A stretch of DNA of 64,000 nucleotides from Steroidobacteraceae bacterium (GTDB lineage: Bacteria; Pseudomonadota; Gammaproteobacteria; Steroidobacterales; Steroidobacteraceae), in NCBI GenBank assembly GCA_025451845.1, contig JANWJS010000032.1:1-64000 (forward strand). Direction: 5' to 3'. The position numbers and the translations under genes were made by a program. Positions 1-7,617 of the stretch are shown here, in pieces (positions within the stretch are counted from its first letter, which is position 1; every line of letters starts with the position of its first letter). The notes under the pieces are model-generated. The model saw nothing but the letters and a program-made list of their open reading frames with translations, did not search any database and was not told the origin of the DNA.

Positions 1-1
1 A

Positions 2-118
2 AAGAATCTTCGGGCCGTCCAGCTCTTGCTCGGGCACAGCAAGCTGGAAAGCACCGTGCGGTACTTGGGCATCGAAGTCGATGATGCGCTCGAAATGGCA
101 GAGCAGACGGAGGTGTAG
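2..118 (+). CDS. Tyrosine site-specific recombinase (phage integrase family), C-terminal end only
   Basis: The gene enters from the left edge and only its last 38 codons are visible. The translation has the end of a tyrosine recombinase catalytic domain: LLLGHSKLESTVRYLGIE. The His of LGHS and the Tyr of VRYLG are the two C-terminal catalytic positions of the family (R-K-H-R-H/W-Y), and the Tyr is the DNA nucleophile. The tail DDALEMAEQTEV is typical of integrases that sit at island ends in proteobacteria. The reading frame is intact to the TAG stop. The accessory and decayed genes that follow fit an integrated-element or hot-spot setting, but no att site could be identified because the rest of the element lies outside the window. 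Confidence 0.85.
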   Translation, partial: KNLRAVQLLLGHSKLESTVRYLGIEVDDALEMAEQTEV

Positions 119-156
119 GTCTAGGGTCGGCAACGCCGGTCGGCGGCGCCTCGGTC

Positions 157-180
157 GCTGACCGGCCAGGAGCGGTCAGC
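157..180. terminator. Inverted repeat after the integrase, possible terminator
   Basis: GCTGACC at 157-163 and GGTCAGC at 174-180 form a perfect 7-bp stem with a 10-nt loop, 39 bases after the integrase stop. No T-run follows, so a terminator role is only suggested by its position. The loop sequence CGGCCAGGAGC recurs near 3855. Confidence 0.35.
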
Positions 181-237
181 TGATCCCTGGGGCAGACTCT
201 CTCGATAGCGGCCATCCCATAAGGCGTCATGAGCGCA

Positions 238-828
238 TCATTGCGGCTTTGTGCTCGACGCTGATCGGAGAGGATCGGCTATACATTGAAGTTGCCAGAT
301 CAACTGCAACGATTTCCTTGACTTGTCGAGCTGGATGATCGTCGCAACCTGGTACTTCTGCTGATTGTGCCTGACGTACAAACGCTGAAGGGCATTGCCA
401 CCAGTGTCGATTACTGCGGCCTTTCCGGCTTCAAGAAGCTCAATCAAAAGCCACCGCGTCTGGGCCCACAATGCCGGATCACGAAGTATGTAGCTGTAGA
501 GATCCTTGTTCTCGCGAAGAGGCAAGGAGTTCACAATTCGCAGCCGCAGCGCTGTTGCGTCCAGATGAAGATTGATTGGCTGTTCGGACCATGCATTTAG
601 TTGTGCTACAACAGCCTTTGGGCGCATTAGAACGACATAATCATCTAGCCGATAATAGAAAAATGGCTCGGGAGGCTTGCCAGGAAGAGAAATGAAATGC
701 CCATTGGTGCCGGGTTTTCCATTGGCATCGCCGCAAACGCTGCCGATCGCGGTCGCGGGCAGTAGGAGAAGGGCCGCAAGTACAGCCGACAGTCGCAACT
801 GCGTCTTTGTCATTACTTTTCGCGCCAT
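238..828 (-). CDS. Exported hypothetical protein
   Basis: This is a protein of about 196 residues with no family I recognise. The start at 828 was chosen because it puts a classic Sec signal at the N-terminus: MARKVMTKTQ, then a hydrophobic stretch LSAVLAALLLLPATAIGS, so the mature protein should be periplasmic or extracellular. The frame stays open further upstream to 996, but that extension overlaps the neighbouring gene and would bury the signal peptide. A second Met at residue 6 is an alternative start. The mature part is mixed alpha/beta with no obvious catalytic motif. It is the last of three minus-strand genes (1699 to 238). Confidence 0.6.
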   Translation of the reverse strand: MARKVMTKTQLRLSAVLAALLLLPATAIGSVCGDANGKPGTNGHFISLPGKPPEPFFYYRLDDYVVLMRPKAVVAQLNAWSEQPINLHLDATALRLRIVNSLPLRENKDLYSYILRDPALWAQTRWLLIELLEAGKAAVIDTGGNALQRLYVRHNQQKYQVATIIQLDKSRKSLQLIWQLQCIADPLRSASSTKPQ

Positions 829-866
829 CGGTACCCGGACTAAGCGTATAGCTGTGAGCCGAGATG

Positions 867-1211
867 TCAGGCATCCGGTTGCGTCACTGTCCATCGTGCA
901 GTGTAGTCCGGATTGACCACGACCTCGCCTGTGGATCGCAATTTGTATTCGCCCTGCGGGGCGGAAAGAAAGGGTGCGGTAGTTGGCGGCAGCCACTTTG
1001 TCTCGCCAGTGCGTTGTCCTTCCAGTGATACCGCAATACCGTGACGCGCGTCAGCGCGAACCATAACCCCGAAAAATTGGTCCTGCCGCTTTATCTCCCC
1101 TTGTCTGTCGAGAAAGGTCATGCCGATGAGCACGCGCTTGCCCACGAGCTGCCGAGCGACAGCGTGATCGAAGGGCGGACGACCGTCATCGAAGCTCGGC
1201 GGATACTGCAT
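867..1211 (-). CDS. Hypothetical protein, 114 aa
   Basis: A soluble 114-residue protein without signal peptide or membrane segment. It begins MQYPPSFDDG and has a beta-rich pattern (VLIGMTFLD, QFFGVMVRAD, GIAVSLEG, GEYKLRSTGE) that looks like a small barrel domain. I do not recognise a named family. It lies 5 bases after the YcxB-like gene on the same strand, so the two are probably co-transcribed. The adjacent exported protein is a likely third member of the operon. Confidence 0.6.
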   Translation of the reverse strand: MQYPPSFDDGRPPFDHAVARQLVGKRVLIGMTFLDRQGEIKRQDQFFGVMVRADARHGIAVSLEGQRTGETKWLPPTTAPFLSAPQGEYKLRSTGEVVVNPDYTARWTVTQPDA

Positions 1212-1216
1212 GGCTC

Positions 1217-1699
1217 CTAGCTCGTTGCACGTCTATGCCATCCGTCAATGTCAGCTACGAACTGGTGTCGATCAATACCCTCGCCAAACGCTCGGCGCGG
1301 AATCAGCATGGCGCTTCCCTTTCGGGTCGTTATGACGACGGCATTGCCATCATCGTACACGGACCGGATCTCAGACCATCGGCGGGTTCCCTTAATGCGA
1401 CCGATGGACGTGTTGTAACCAGATTCGTCAAGCTCAAGGGTGCGAACTTGTGGCTTATATCGGATCTGTGGCCATAGCGGGAAGAGCACAACGCAGCATA
1501 GTGTGACTGCAACTCCGATAACGGCGGCGGGGAGCCAGACCCACATAGCGAACCCAAATGTCGAAGCGGCCGCGACTGTTGCCACCACTCCGAATGCCAC
1601 GTGGTGGCGCCAGAGTCCCGCAGGTCTGGCCCAGGCACGCCAATACCATCGCCAAATTTCTCCGCGAGTTGTAGCGTACTTCAGCGTATAGCTCGACAT
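1217..1699 (-). CDS. YcxB-like membrane protein
   Basis: A 160-residue protein with two adjacent hydrophobic segments (about residues 35-52 and 55-76, with AAVIGVAVTLCCVVLF in the second). A soluble C-terminal domain follows, with LELDESGYNTSIG, the RRWSEIRSVYDDGNAVVI stretch and a final IPRRAF motif. This is the layout of the YcxB-like family: a membrane hairpin followed by a PH-like cytoplasmic domain. The molecular function of that family is unknown. It is first in a three-gene minus-strand set whose other members are unknown. Confidence 0.65.
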   Translation of the reverse strand: MSSYTLKYATTRGEIWRWYWRAWARPAGLWRHHVAFGVVATVAAASTFGFAMWVWLPAAVIGVAVTLCCVVLFPLWPQIRYKPQVRTLELDESGYNTSIGRIKGTRRWSEIRSVYDDGNAVVITTRKGSAMLIPRRAFGEGIDRHQFVADIDGWHRRATS

Positions 1700-2162
1700 A
1701 GATCCAACGGAATCGTCAGCTATTTAGGTCAAGTATCGCCTATCTAGGTTCCCGTCGCCCAGTGTCCGGTGTGCTTGCTATCGGACGATTGCTTCGGAGC
1801 AGCTCCGCTGACCGGTAGGGGTCGGCACGAGACCGTGAGCCGGCGAACGGGCAGGTCCGGCCATAAGCGGCCAGCCGAGAGTGCTTTCAATAGCCCGGGA
1901 CCGGCCGCTCGGAAGCGTACAGCGGGACCAGCTGAGTGCGTGTCGCTTCGTAAGCATGTCACGCAAGGTCGAGCAACAAACTCCAGCAAGGCGAACTGTC
2001 GCCTCCAGGAGTCACCGTCACCGCGCCGACTTCGATTGTGAGTGCTGGGGCTTTTTATGGTGGGCGCGGCACGTGGTATGGTTCCAGCCGCTGAGTCGCG
2101 AATGATCGTGCGTGGCAGCTGTAGAGTGCCGCTGTTCAGCTGCGCTGAGGGGGCATACGAGC
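1700..2162. other. Intergenic region, no gene recognised
   Basis: This is the divergent region between the YcxB-like gene and the pseudokinase-TonB gene. Short open frames occur on both strands, but none has a family signature or a convincing ribosome site. It contains GC-rich imperfect repeats (a GCTGACCGG segment near 1806 also seen at 157) and must hold both promoters, neither of which can be assigned with confidence. Confidence 0.5.
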
Positions 2163-3605
2163 GTGGTACCCATTGAATCGGTGAGCGAGGTCTGGGCGAG
2201 GTGGCAGGGACACCTCATCAACGGCGAGTTTCCTCTAGGACGCTATGTCGGTAGCTCGGACCACAGTGGCGTCTTCCTCACTGAGTCTGCGGTCCGACAT
2301 CCTTCCGTAGTGGCGATCAAGCTCGTTCCCGCCAATCGAGACCTGGCCGAATCACTACTCCCCAGATGGAAGCGGGCTGGCAGCCTCGCTCATCCTGGGC
2401 TGCTTCGCCTGTGGGAGTGGGGCGGGTGCCAGCTGGATGGGTTGCCCCATCTGTACGCCCTCATGGAGTACGCCGAGCAGACTCTTGCGCAACTGTTGCG
2501 GCACCGCGCCCTGACGGACACAGAGGCGCGAGAAATGCTGTTGCCGATACTAGACACACTGGCATTCCTGCACGGCCAGGACCTGGTTCAGGGCCAGCTG
2601 AAACCAGCAAACATCCTGGTCGTGGGAGATCAACTGAAGCTGGCAAGCGACACGATCCGTCGCGTCAATGCAAGTGCGAAGAGCACCAACACATTGCAGG
2701 TGTACGATCCTCCGGAAGCCCGTCGTGGCAGCACATCCACTGCCGGAGACATCTGGGCGCTCGGCGTGAGCCTCTTCGAAGCGCTCACTTGCCGTGCGCC
2801 TTCGGGCTTGGGCGAGTGCAAGGAAGCTGTGGTGCTGCCGGCCGATTTCTCCGAGGAATTCCGGGACGTTGTGACCCGCTGTCTGAGCCCCCGCCCGCAG
2901 GAACGCCCCACCGTGAGGGAGCTCATAGCCTGGGCGCGCGGGCGATCGGCGGGGCCTGCACCGGCCGCGACTATTCAGCAGGCGGCGCTCGTACTGCCGG
3001 ACCCGGCATCGGCGCGGACTGCAGCCCCGCGGGCCGCTCCCGAAGCGGCGCGCCCCCCGCCGCCCATGGCACGGTCCGTGAAGCCGCAAGCCTTGCTTGC
3101 CGTGATGCTCGGAGCAACAGTAATTCTCCTGCTCGGTTGGACGGGAGTGCGCATGTTCAGAACGGATCACACCTCCGCTTCGCCTTCACCTCATGTTGAA
3201 ATTCGCGGAGGATCACGGTCGCGTACTCCGAGCGCCGCCGCGTCCGCGGGAGCACAGGTGCTAGCGCCTGTCTCTGCTATACCTCCAACAGCGTCGGGTC
3301 GGAGCGGCTTGGCCGAGTCGCAATCGGTGCTCCATGAGGTGATCCCTCACATTTCGTGGAAGTCCCGTCGAACGATCCGCGGACACATCCAAGTGTGGGT
3401 GCGAGTCATCGTCGGTCGGGACGGTTCGGTATTTGCCGCCCGCGCCGTTCGAACCGGACCGAGCAGGTATTTCGAGCGACTCGCCATCGAGGCGGCCAAG
3501 AAATGGACGTTTCCACCGGTGGACACACCGTCCCGGCGCCTAATGCAGGTTCGGTTCACCTTCAGTCGCGACGGGACGACCGGGCGTGCGGTCACGCTCG
3601 AATAA
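2163..3605 (+). CDS. Pseudokinase - transmembrane - TonB C-terminal domain fusion protein
   Basis: About 480 residues from a GTG at 2163, chosen for a GAGGGG ribosome site 10 bases upstream; the frame is open from a GTG at 2112. The N-terminal 240 residues follow the Ser/Thr kinase fold: VVAIK with the ATP-site Lys, LMEYAEQTL hinge, LKPANIL catalytic loop, DIWALGVSLFEAL and RPTVRELI in the C-lobe. The catalytic HRD is replaced by QGQ (VQGQLKPANIL) and DFG by ASD (LKLASDT), so it should be catalytically dead. A Pro/Ala-rich linker leads to one membrane span (ALLAVMLGATVILLLGW). The periplasmic end matches a TonB C-terminal domain (GHIQVWVRVIVGRDGSV to KKWTFPP). This suggests a membrane protein linking a cytoplasmic sensing domain to the envelope; its partner is unknown. 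Confidence 0.75.
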   Translation: MVPIESVSEVWARWQGHLINGEFPLGRYVGSSDHSGVFLTESAVRHPSVVAIKLVPANRDLAESLLPRWKRAGSLAHPGLLRLWEWGGCQLDGLPHLYALMEYAEQTLAQLLRHRALTDTEAREMLLPILDTLAFLHGQDLVQGQLKPANILVVGDQLKLASDTIRRVNASAKSTNTLQVYDPPEARRGSTSTAGDIWALGVSLFEALTCRAPSGLGECKEAVVLPADFSEEFRDVVTRCLSPRPQERPTVRELIAWARGRSAGPAPAATIQQAALVLPDPASARTAAPRAAPEAARPPPPMARSVKPQALLAVMLGATVILLLGWTGVRMFRTDHTSASPSPHVEIRGGSRSRTPSAAASAGAQVLAPVSAIPPTASGRSGLAESQSVLHEVIPHISWKSRRTIRGHIQVWVRVIVGRDGSVFAARAVRTGPSRYFERLAIEAAKKWTFPPVDTPSRRLMQVRFTFSRDGTTGRAVTLE

Positions 3606-4204
3606 GACTGCGGCAGAGGGTTGATAGCTCACTCAAAAGCGGTCGCTGGCATTTGAGACTTACGGCACCGTTTGGTGTTGACGTGGCTGGCGATTCTTCC
3701 GCAGTAGCGAATATTCGCTGCCTAAGTGGTACATTCCACAAGCCATATCAATAGAGCAGGCTTGCTTGATGTGTCGAGGCGAATACTCGTAGCGACCAGG
3801 TCTGGCTTTCTATAGCGTTCGACGTATATCCGATGCACGGCATTGGCTGCAGTCGGCCAGGAGCAGACCATAGGAGGCTAGCATTGTGGCGCGCATTACG
3901 GACGTCTCGGTAATCGAGTCTTATGTGTTCTCCCGCGATCAAGTGGAGCTGATAGCTTTGGGGAATGATTTTTCGCACAAGCGAGGAAGCGTGTGCCCTT
4001 GCAAGGCAATTTGCGCGATGAGCATTCTGCCCGTCGTATAGGGCAGCCTTCGGCCACTTCCGGACAGCCGCGCGACGGTTCAGATTTGCCGTTTGCGGTC
4101 GTACACTAAGAAGTTAAGTGTGAGCTCAAACCATTGCACACGGGTGAGCATTTCGACGAGATGACATCGCCGCCACAAGCTTAGAGACCGTAGCACGTGC
4201 CATC
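3606..4204. other. Intergenic region, no gene recognised
   Basis: A stretch of 599 bases of lower coding character. The short frames found on either strand lack family signatures and ribosome sites. A fragment near 3853 (CGGCCAGGAGC) repeats the one in the hairpin at 157-180. No tRNA-like fold, IS end or CRISPR-like repeat was seen. Confidence 0.5.
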
Positions 4205-4792
4205 ATGACCCTTGACGAGGTCTTTGACCACTGGATTCCTTATCGCTTGCAAGCGATCGAGACTCTTCAATTCGCTTGGAAGTTGATAGGTGAATCCGAG
4301 GAGCCACGCCAAGTCGAAATCATCGTTGATGGCAGGGTTAAACTGCGGGGCAACGTAGCTGCCGTCGCCAATCCAATGATTGAAGTCGGCATCATACACG
4401 CGAGAGCATTGCTTGAGTTCTTGGGTCTATGCGCCAAAGGCGGAAAGCTGATGCAAATTCATAATCGTCGCCAGGATGATATCGCGATCGAGCAATTTTC
4501 TACGCCCGCAATTCCGATTAGCATCGTCACCCCGAGTGCCGCACTGTCTGCCTATGCAGGACCGGCGGAAGAAGCCGAGAAGGCATTGGTAGCAATTTTT
4601 GAGTGGGCAAATAAGGGGCTCGCACACCTCACAGCCGGCATTCTATCCGACGACTACATGGACCAACACTTGGATATCGCGTGCCGTGGTATTCCAGTTC
4701 TCTTGCACAACCATCTCTACGCAAAGCTCGGCAAGGACATTCCGAAGCCTCCACGCTGGGTTGGATCTCAGGGGAGACTTCACGACCGATGA
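4205..4792 (+). CDS. Hypothetical protein, 195 aa
   Basis: A soluble 195-residue protein starting MTLDEVFDHWIPYRLQAIET. It has no signal peptide or membrane segment and no motif I can assign. The sequence is predominantly helical with a central segment MIEVGIIHARALLEFLG and a long SAYAGPAEEAEKALVAIF helix. Base composition is noticeably lower in GC than the metabolic genes further right, in keeping with the accessory character of this end. It stands alone between the kinase-TonB gene and the abiE remnant, so context gives no function. Confidence 0.5.
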   Translation: MTLDEVFDHWIPYRLQAIETLQFAWKLIGESEEPRQVEIIVDGRVKLRGNVAAVANPMIEVGIIHARALLEFLGLCAKGGKLMQIHNRRQDDIAIEQFSTPAIPISIVTPSAALSAYAGPAEEAEKALVAIFEWANKGLAHLTAGILSDDYMDQHLDIACRGIPVLLHNHLYAKLGKDIPKPPRWVGSQGRLHDR

Positions 4793-4918
4793 TCTAGCCC
4801 TGCCTTGGTCCCTGAAATGTCTATTGCTGCTGCCCGTTCAGGCTGGGCGGCAGCATACGGCCCGTTAGCACGCATTGGCGGCCGGTGCGTCCCTCGGAGA
4901 GTCGTGGCGGTCGATCGG

Positions 4919-5811
4919 CTATTCCCAGTTCCAGGTGGTAGGGTGCCAGGTGCCGCTGGTTCTGGACAATATCGGATTAATGAAGGTTCGGACATACCCG
5001 GTGAGTTGGTCGAGCGTCGTCCAGGCAAGCTCGTTCGCTCTGGCCATTTCGCTGTACGACGTTATCCAGCTTGCGGGCGGGTCTGGCAGCGTTGGCGGTA
5101 ATGCATGCGTTGCGCGAAATTCGAACGTTGTAGCGAGCGCCGCGCGCAATCGCTGCCCGTCCAGTGGCCGCACGGATGCAAGCAAGGCAATGTCTGGAAG
5201 GTCTTTCACGCGCGTGTTCGGGCGAGTGCGGGGCATCGTATAGGCGTGGAGCTTCTCCGCGATGTGGGATTCGATCGGATACAGGCGCAGTTCAGGCGGC
5301 GAGATTCCGGCAAATGCGAGCACGTCGTCCGCAGTGACAATTTCGGGCTCCCCGACAATAGGGTCGCCAAATGCGACATCAACGCCGAAGTGTTGGCCGT
5401 GGAGCTTACCAGCCAGGCGACACTCCGCGCGAAATCGCAGCCCCTCATATTGCATGCCGTCGTTTTGGATTGTCGGTTGCTCTGCGTCGCGGCCGACTTC
5501 GAAGGCCATGAAATCGCCGAGGTCGTGACGTCCGGCCTCTTGCAGAGTGCAAGCACGGCGTCCGGAGAGCCGACCAGACGGAGATCGATATCCTTGGTTG
5601 CTCGAGCGCGTTCCAGCCGGAACTCAAGTACGAGTCCGCCTTTCAGCAGAACTGCATCGCCAAATGCCGCGATGGCACGAGCCAGGAATCTGTCGAATAC
5701 CAGCAGTTGCCGGCGCCGAGCAAAGTCGGCTCCCGTACTGGAGGCGGTCCTGAGCCGCTGCTCTAGCGCCTGCTTGAATGCTTGCGGCGAGGTGTAAGCA
5801 CGGACCGTCAT
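4919..5811 (-). pseudogene. abiEii: AbiEii/AbiGii-type nucleotidyltransferase toxin, frameshifted
   Basis: The toxin half of a type IV AbiE toxin-antitoxin pair (a nucleotidyltransferase-fold protein). The first part, from the ATG at 5811, reads LLKGGLVLEFRLERARATKD followed by IDLRL, the family's N-terminal signature. The frame then breaks. At about 5541-5548 the expected LQEAGRHDLGDFMAFEVGRD continues in another frame, consistent with loss of one base in a GCACTCTGCAAGAG context. The second part runs intact to 4919 with FGVDVAFGDPI, IAEKLHAYTMPR and RVKDLPDIALLA. The two halves together give a full-length protein of about 295 residues. It is either a true pseudogene or a single-base assembly error. 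The start overlaps the antitoxin stop by ATGA. Confidence 0.8.
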
Positions 5812-5996
5812 CCCTCAATTCCTCCAAAAGGCTCAAGCGCTCTTTCGACTTCGACTAGACCAGGTCTTGTAACCAGGCCACGCGCGAGTGCCTGCCGTGC
5901 CCCCTGTCGGAGGAGATCGGGTGGTAGGGCGGCAAGAGCACAGTCGCTGAGTGTGCGACTAACTGCGGTTACAGGTACGGCGCCAACCCAGGCCAA
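5808..5996 (-). pseudogene. abiEi: AbiEi-type antitoxin, C-terminal remnant
   Basis: About 62 codons corresponding to the C-terminal end of an AbiEi-family antitoxin: VPVTAVSRTLSDCALAAL, then PPDLLRQGARQALARGLV. An in-frame TAG lies just two codons upstream of the first TTG (at about 6003), and no winged-helix N-terminal domain can be found upstream before the SRPBCC gene. The DNA-binding and most of the regulatory domain are therefore gone. The stop overlaps the start of the toxin gene as ATGA, the usual arrangement of this pair. A fragment of this size is unlikely to neutralise or regulate anything. Confidence 0.65.
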
Positions 5997-6135
5997 CGCT
6001 GCCTACTGAGACGGGTTGCGATCAGCTGCAACGGCCCCGGGCGCCTTGCAACGCAAATGCACCGGATGGAAGCAGAACCCATGCACGAGCCAGTCTACCG
6101 TGCGAGTCCCAGGAGCTCGCTCGGACTGACTGGAG

Positions 6136-6687
6136 CTACGAATTTCGTATCAGCTCGGCGATGACCCCTGCCATCTTGTCGAGGATCTGACGATAGCCTT
6201 CGGCACTGCCTCCCTGCTCTTCCTTGGTGGCGGTGGGGTCGTTGTGCTTGTAGGTGAGGCGAGTTCTGTCGTTGCCGATTTCTTCGAAGAGAATCTCGTC
6301 GATGTTGCCTTCGCGGTCCTCGGGGGGGAAGCCGTAGTGTGACGGGTTGACGCGGTTGCCGTCGGCGTCAGCGAAGTACCAAAGCCAGACGATCTTTTCG
6401 AGGGGAACGATTTCGAGGAATTCGCCCCCATTGTAGAAGTCATGGCCGTCGGGCGTGCGCATGCAGTAGGTGAAGCGGCCGCCGACGCGCAGATCGATCC
6501 GACAGAGAGGGGAGGTAAACCCCTTCGGGCCCCACCACCTCGTCACGTATGCGGGGTCAGTCCAGGCCTTCCAGACGAGCGCGCGCGGCGCATCGAAAAT
6601 ACGCGTGATGATCTGAACTTCATCGGCGGCGTTGCCGCGTGTGGCGTGGGCCGGCGCAGCGGGGCTTGGTGTGGCTTGTTCGGGCAC
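6136..6687 (-). CDS. SRPBCC / AHSA1-family protein (activator of Hsp90 ATPase-like fold)
   Basis: A 183-residue single-domain protein of the START-like SRPBCC superfamily, Aha1-type branch. Diagnostic stretches are ITRIFDAPRALVWKAWTDP, the WWGPKGFTSP loop, DLRVGGRFTYCMR and the final helix QILDKMAGVIAELI. Members bind hydrophobic ligands; the ligand here is unknown. Its start lies inside the upstream ArsR-family gene (68-base overlap), so the two are translationally coupled. ArsR-SRPBCC pairs are a common two-gene arrangement in which the regulator represses both genes. The first 22 residues are Ala/Pro-rich and probably disordered. Confidence 0.85.
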   Translation of the reverse strand: MPEQATPSPAAPAHATRGNAADEVQIITRIFDAPRALVWKAWTDPAYVTRWWGPKGFTSPLCRIDLRVGGRFTYCMRTPDGHDFYNGGEFLEIVPLEKIVWLWYFADADGNRVNPSHYGFPPEDREGNIDEILFEEIGNDRTRLTYKHNDPTATKEEQGGSAEGYRQILDKMAGVIAELIRNS

Positions 6688-7021
6688 GGTCTGTTTCCTC
6701 GCTTTTCATCTCGTGTAAGACTGCGTCGAGCTTGTCTAGGCTCTCCTCCCAGAGGCGGCGGAAGTCGATCGCCCAGTCGGCGATGGACTTGATGGCAGCG
6801 GGGCTGAGAGAGCAGACGCTCTCGCGGCCACGTTTCTGCTTGACCACGATGTGTGCGCGGACGAGGCAGGCCACGTGCTTGGAGATCATCTGCTGGGAGA
6901 GATCGAAGGGCTGGGTGAGGGCGTGGATGGTGGCCGGGCCGAGCGTGAGCTTGTGCACCATGGCGCGGCGTGTGGGGTCGGACAAGGCCGCGAAAGATAA
7001 GCTGAGTGCATCCACTACCAT
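6620..7021 (-). CDS. ArsR-family winged-helix transcriptional repressor
   Basis: 133 residues from the ATG at 7021, which puts the usual ArsR opening at the N-terminus: FAALSDPTRRAMVHKLTLGP. The recognition helix region FDLSQQMISKHVACLVRA and wing VVKQKRGRESVCSLSP follow. No Cys-rich metal site is seen, so this belongs to the SRPBCC-linked, non-metal branch. The last 20 or so residues (HTKPRCAGPRHTRQRRR) are out of character and arise from the overlap with the downstream SRPBCC gene. The frame is open upstream to 7237, but that part belongs to a decayed DUF3368 gene in another context. The start codon lies inside a palindrome at 7013-7030, suggesting autorepression. Confidence 0.85.
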   Translation of the reverse strand: MVVDALSLSFAALSDPTRRAMVHKLTLGPATIHALTQPFDLSQQMISKHVACLVRAHIVVKQKRGRESVCSLSPAAIKSIADWAIDFRRLWEESLDKLDAVLHEMKSEETDRARTSHTKPRCAGPRHTRQRRR

Positions 7022-7030
7022 ACGGTAGTG
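7013..7030. promoter_or_regulatory. Palindromic candidate operator over the ArsR start codon
   Basis: CACTACCAT-ACGGTAGTG is an 18-base palindrome with one mismatched pair. It includes the ATG (7021-7019) of the ArsR gene on the minus strand. SRPBCC-linked ArsR regulators typically bind such short dyads at their own promoter. Direct binding is inferred. Confidence 0.5.
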
Positions 7031-7086
7031 TATTGGGGTTGCTCTGTCAAGGGAGCTTTTGGAGCTGTTGGAGATTGAGGGACTGG

Positions 7087-7277
7087 GAATGTCGAGAGCG
7101 CGAGCCATCCGGCGCCCGTCCCGCTCATCGATCCAATAGAAGGCTGGGCTTACGTGCCACCGCCAGTGCAATCGCTTCGGCAGGATCGAGCACGATCTCG
7201 AGCTGTGTGACCAAGGGACGGTTTCTCCCAGTGGCAACCTGCAACCAACCGGCGGCTTGGGCGTCTGCAGCCGTTTG
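7087..7277 (-). pseudogene. DUF3368 (PIN-like) protein remnant, frameshifted
   Basis: Two frames on the minus strand together resemble the C-terminal half of DUF3368 proteins, PIN-like putative toxins. Frame one reads AADAQAAGWLQVAT and PAEAIALAVARKPSLLL (about 7277-7130). Frame two continues DERDGRRMARALDIP (about 7132-7087). In intact family members these run GEAEAIALA...LLLDERxGRxxARALGIPVTG. The N-terminal half and the partner UPF0175-type gene are not visible. This is a short relic just upstream of the ArsR gene; its leftover frame explains the long open extension there. Confidence 0.55.
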
Positions 7278-7356
7278 GTGCGACTTTGCGGATGACGCGA
7301 AAGCCAGCGGCGGGGTCAAACCCCGAATTGCACTGCGCTCAAACGGTGCCACTCCC

Positions 7357-7560
7357 ATGTCAGGCGCAGACTGGTTCCCAGGAGCGCGCCTCAACCATGC
7401 CGAGCACGCGCTTCGGCACGAGCGAGACGATGCAGTCGTGATCGTCCATTCAATGGAGCGGAGTCCGACCCGCACGCTCTCATGGCGCGACCGGGGCAAC
7501 CACGTGCGGAAAATGGCCGAGCGGCTACGCGCCCTCGACGTCACGCCAGGCGATCGGCTC
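7357..7560 (+). pseudogene. Acetoacetyl-CoA synthetase, N-terminal fragment
   Basis: The plus strand encodes GADWFPGARLNHAEHALRHE, then DDAVVIVHSMERSPTRTLSW and MAERLRALDVTPGDRL. This corresponds to residues roughly 70-140 of acetoacetyl-CoA ligases (AMP-binding superfamily), where the segment WFPGARLNYAEH and the GLRALGVGPGDRV helix are characteristic. The homology ends abruptly on both sides, with no start region upstream and none of the AMP-binding core downstream, so this is a deletion relic and not a gene. It lies immediately beyond the convergent 3' end of the adenine deaminase gene. Confidence 0.65.
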
Positions 7561-7617
7561 CTTCAGCGGCCGGCAACGGGGCTATCCAGACAGTTCCGTA
7601 GCAAACGATCTCTTGGG

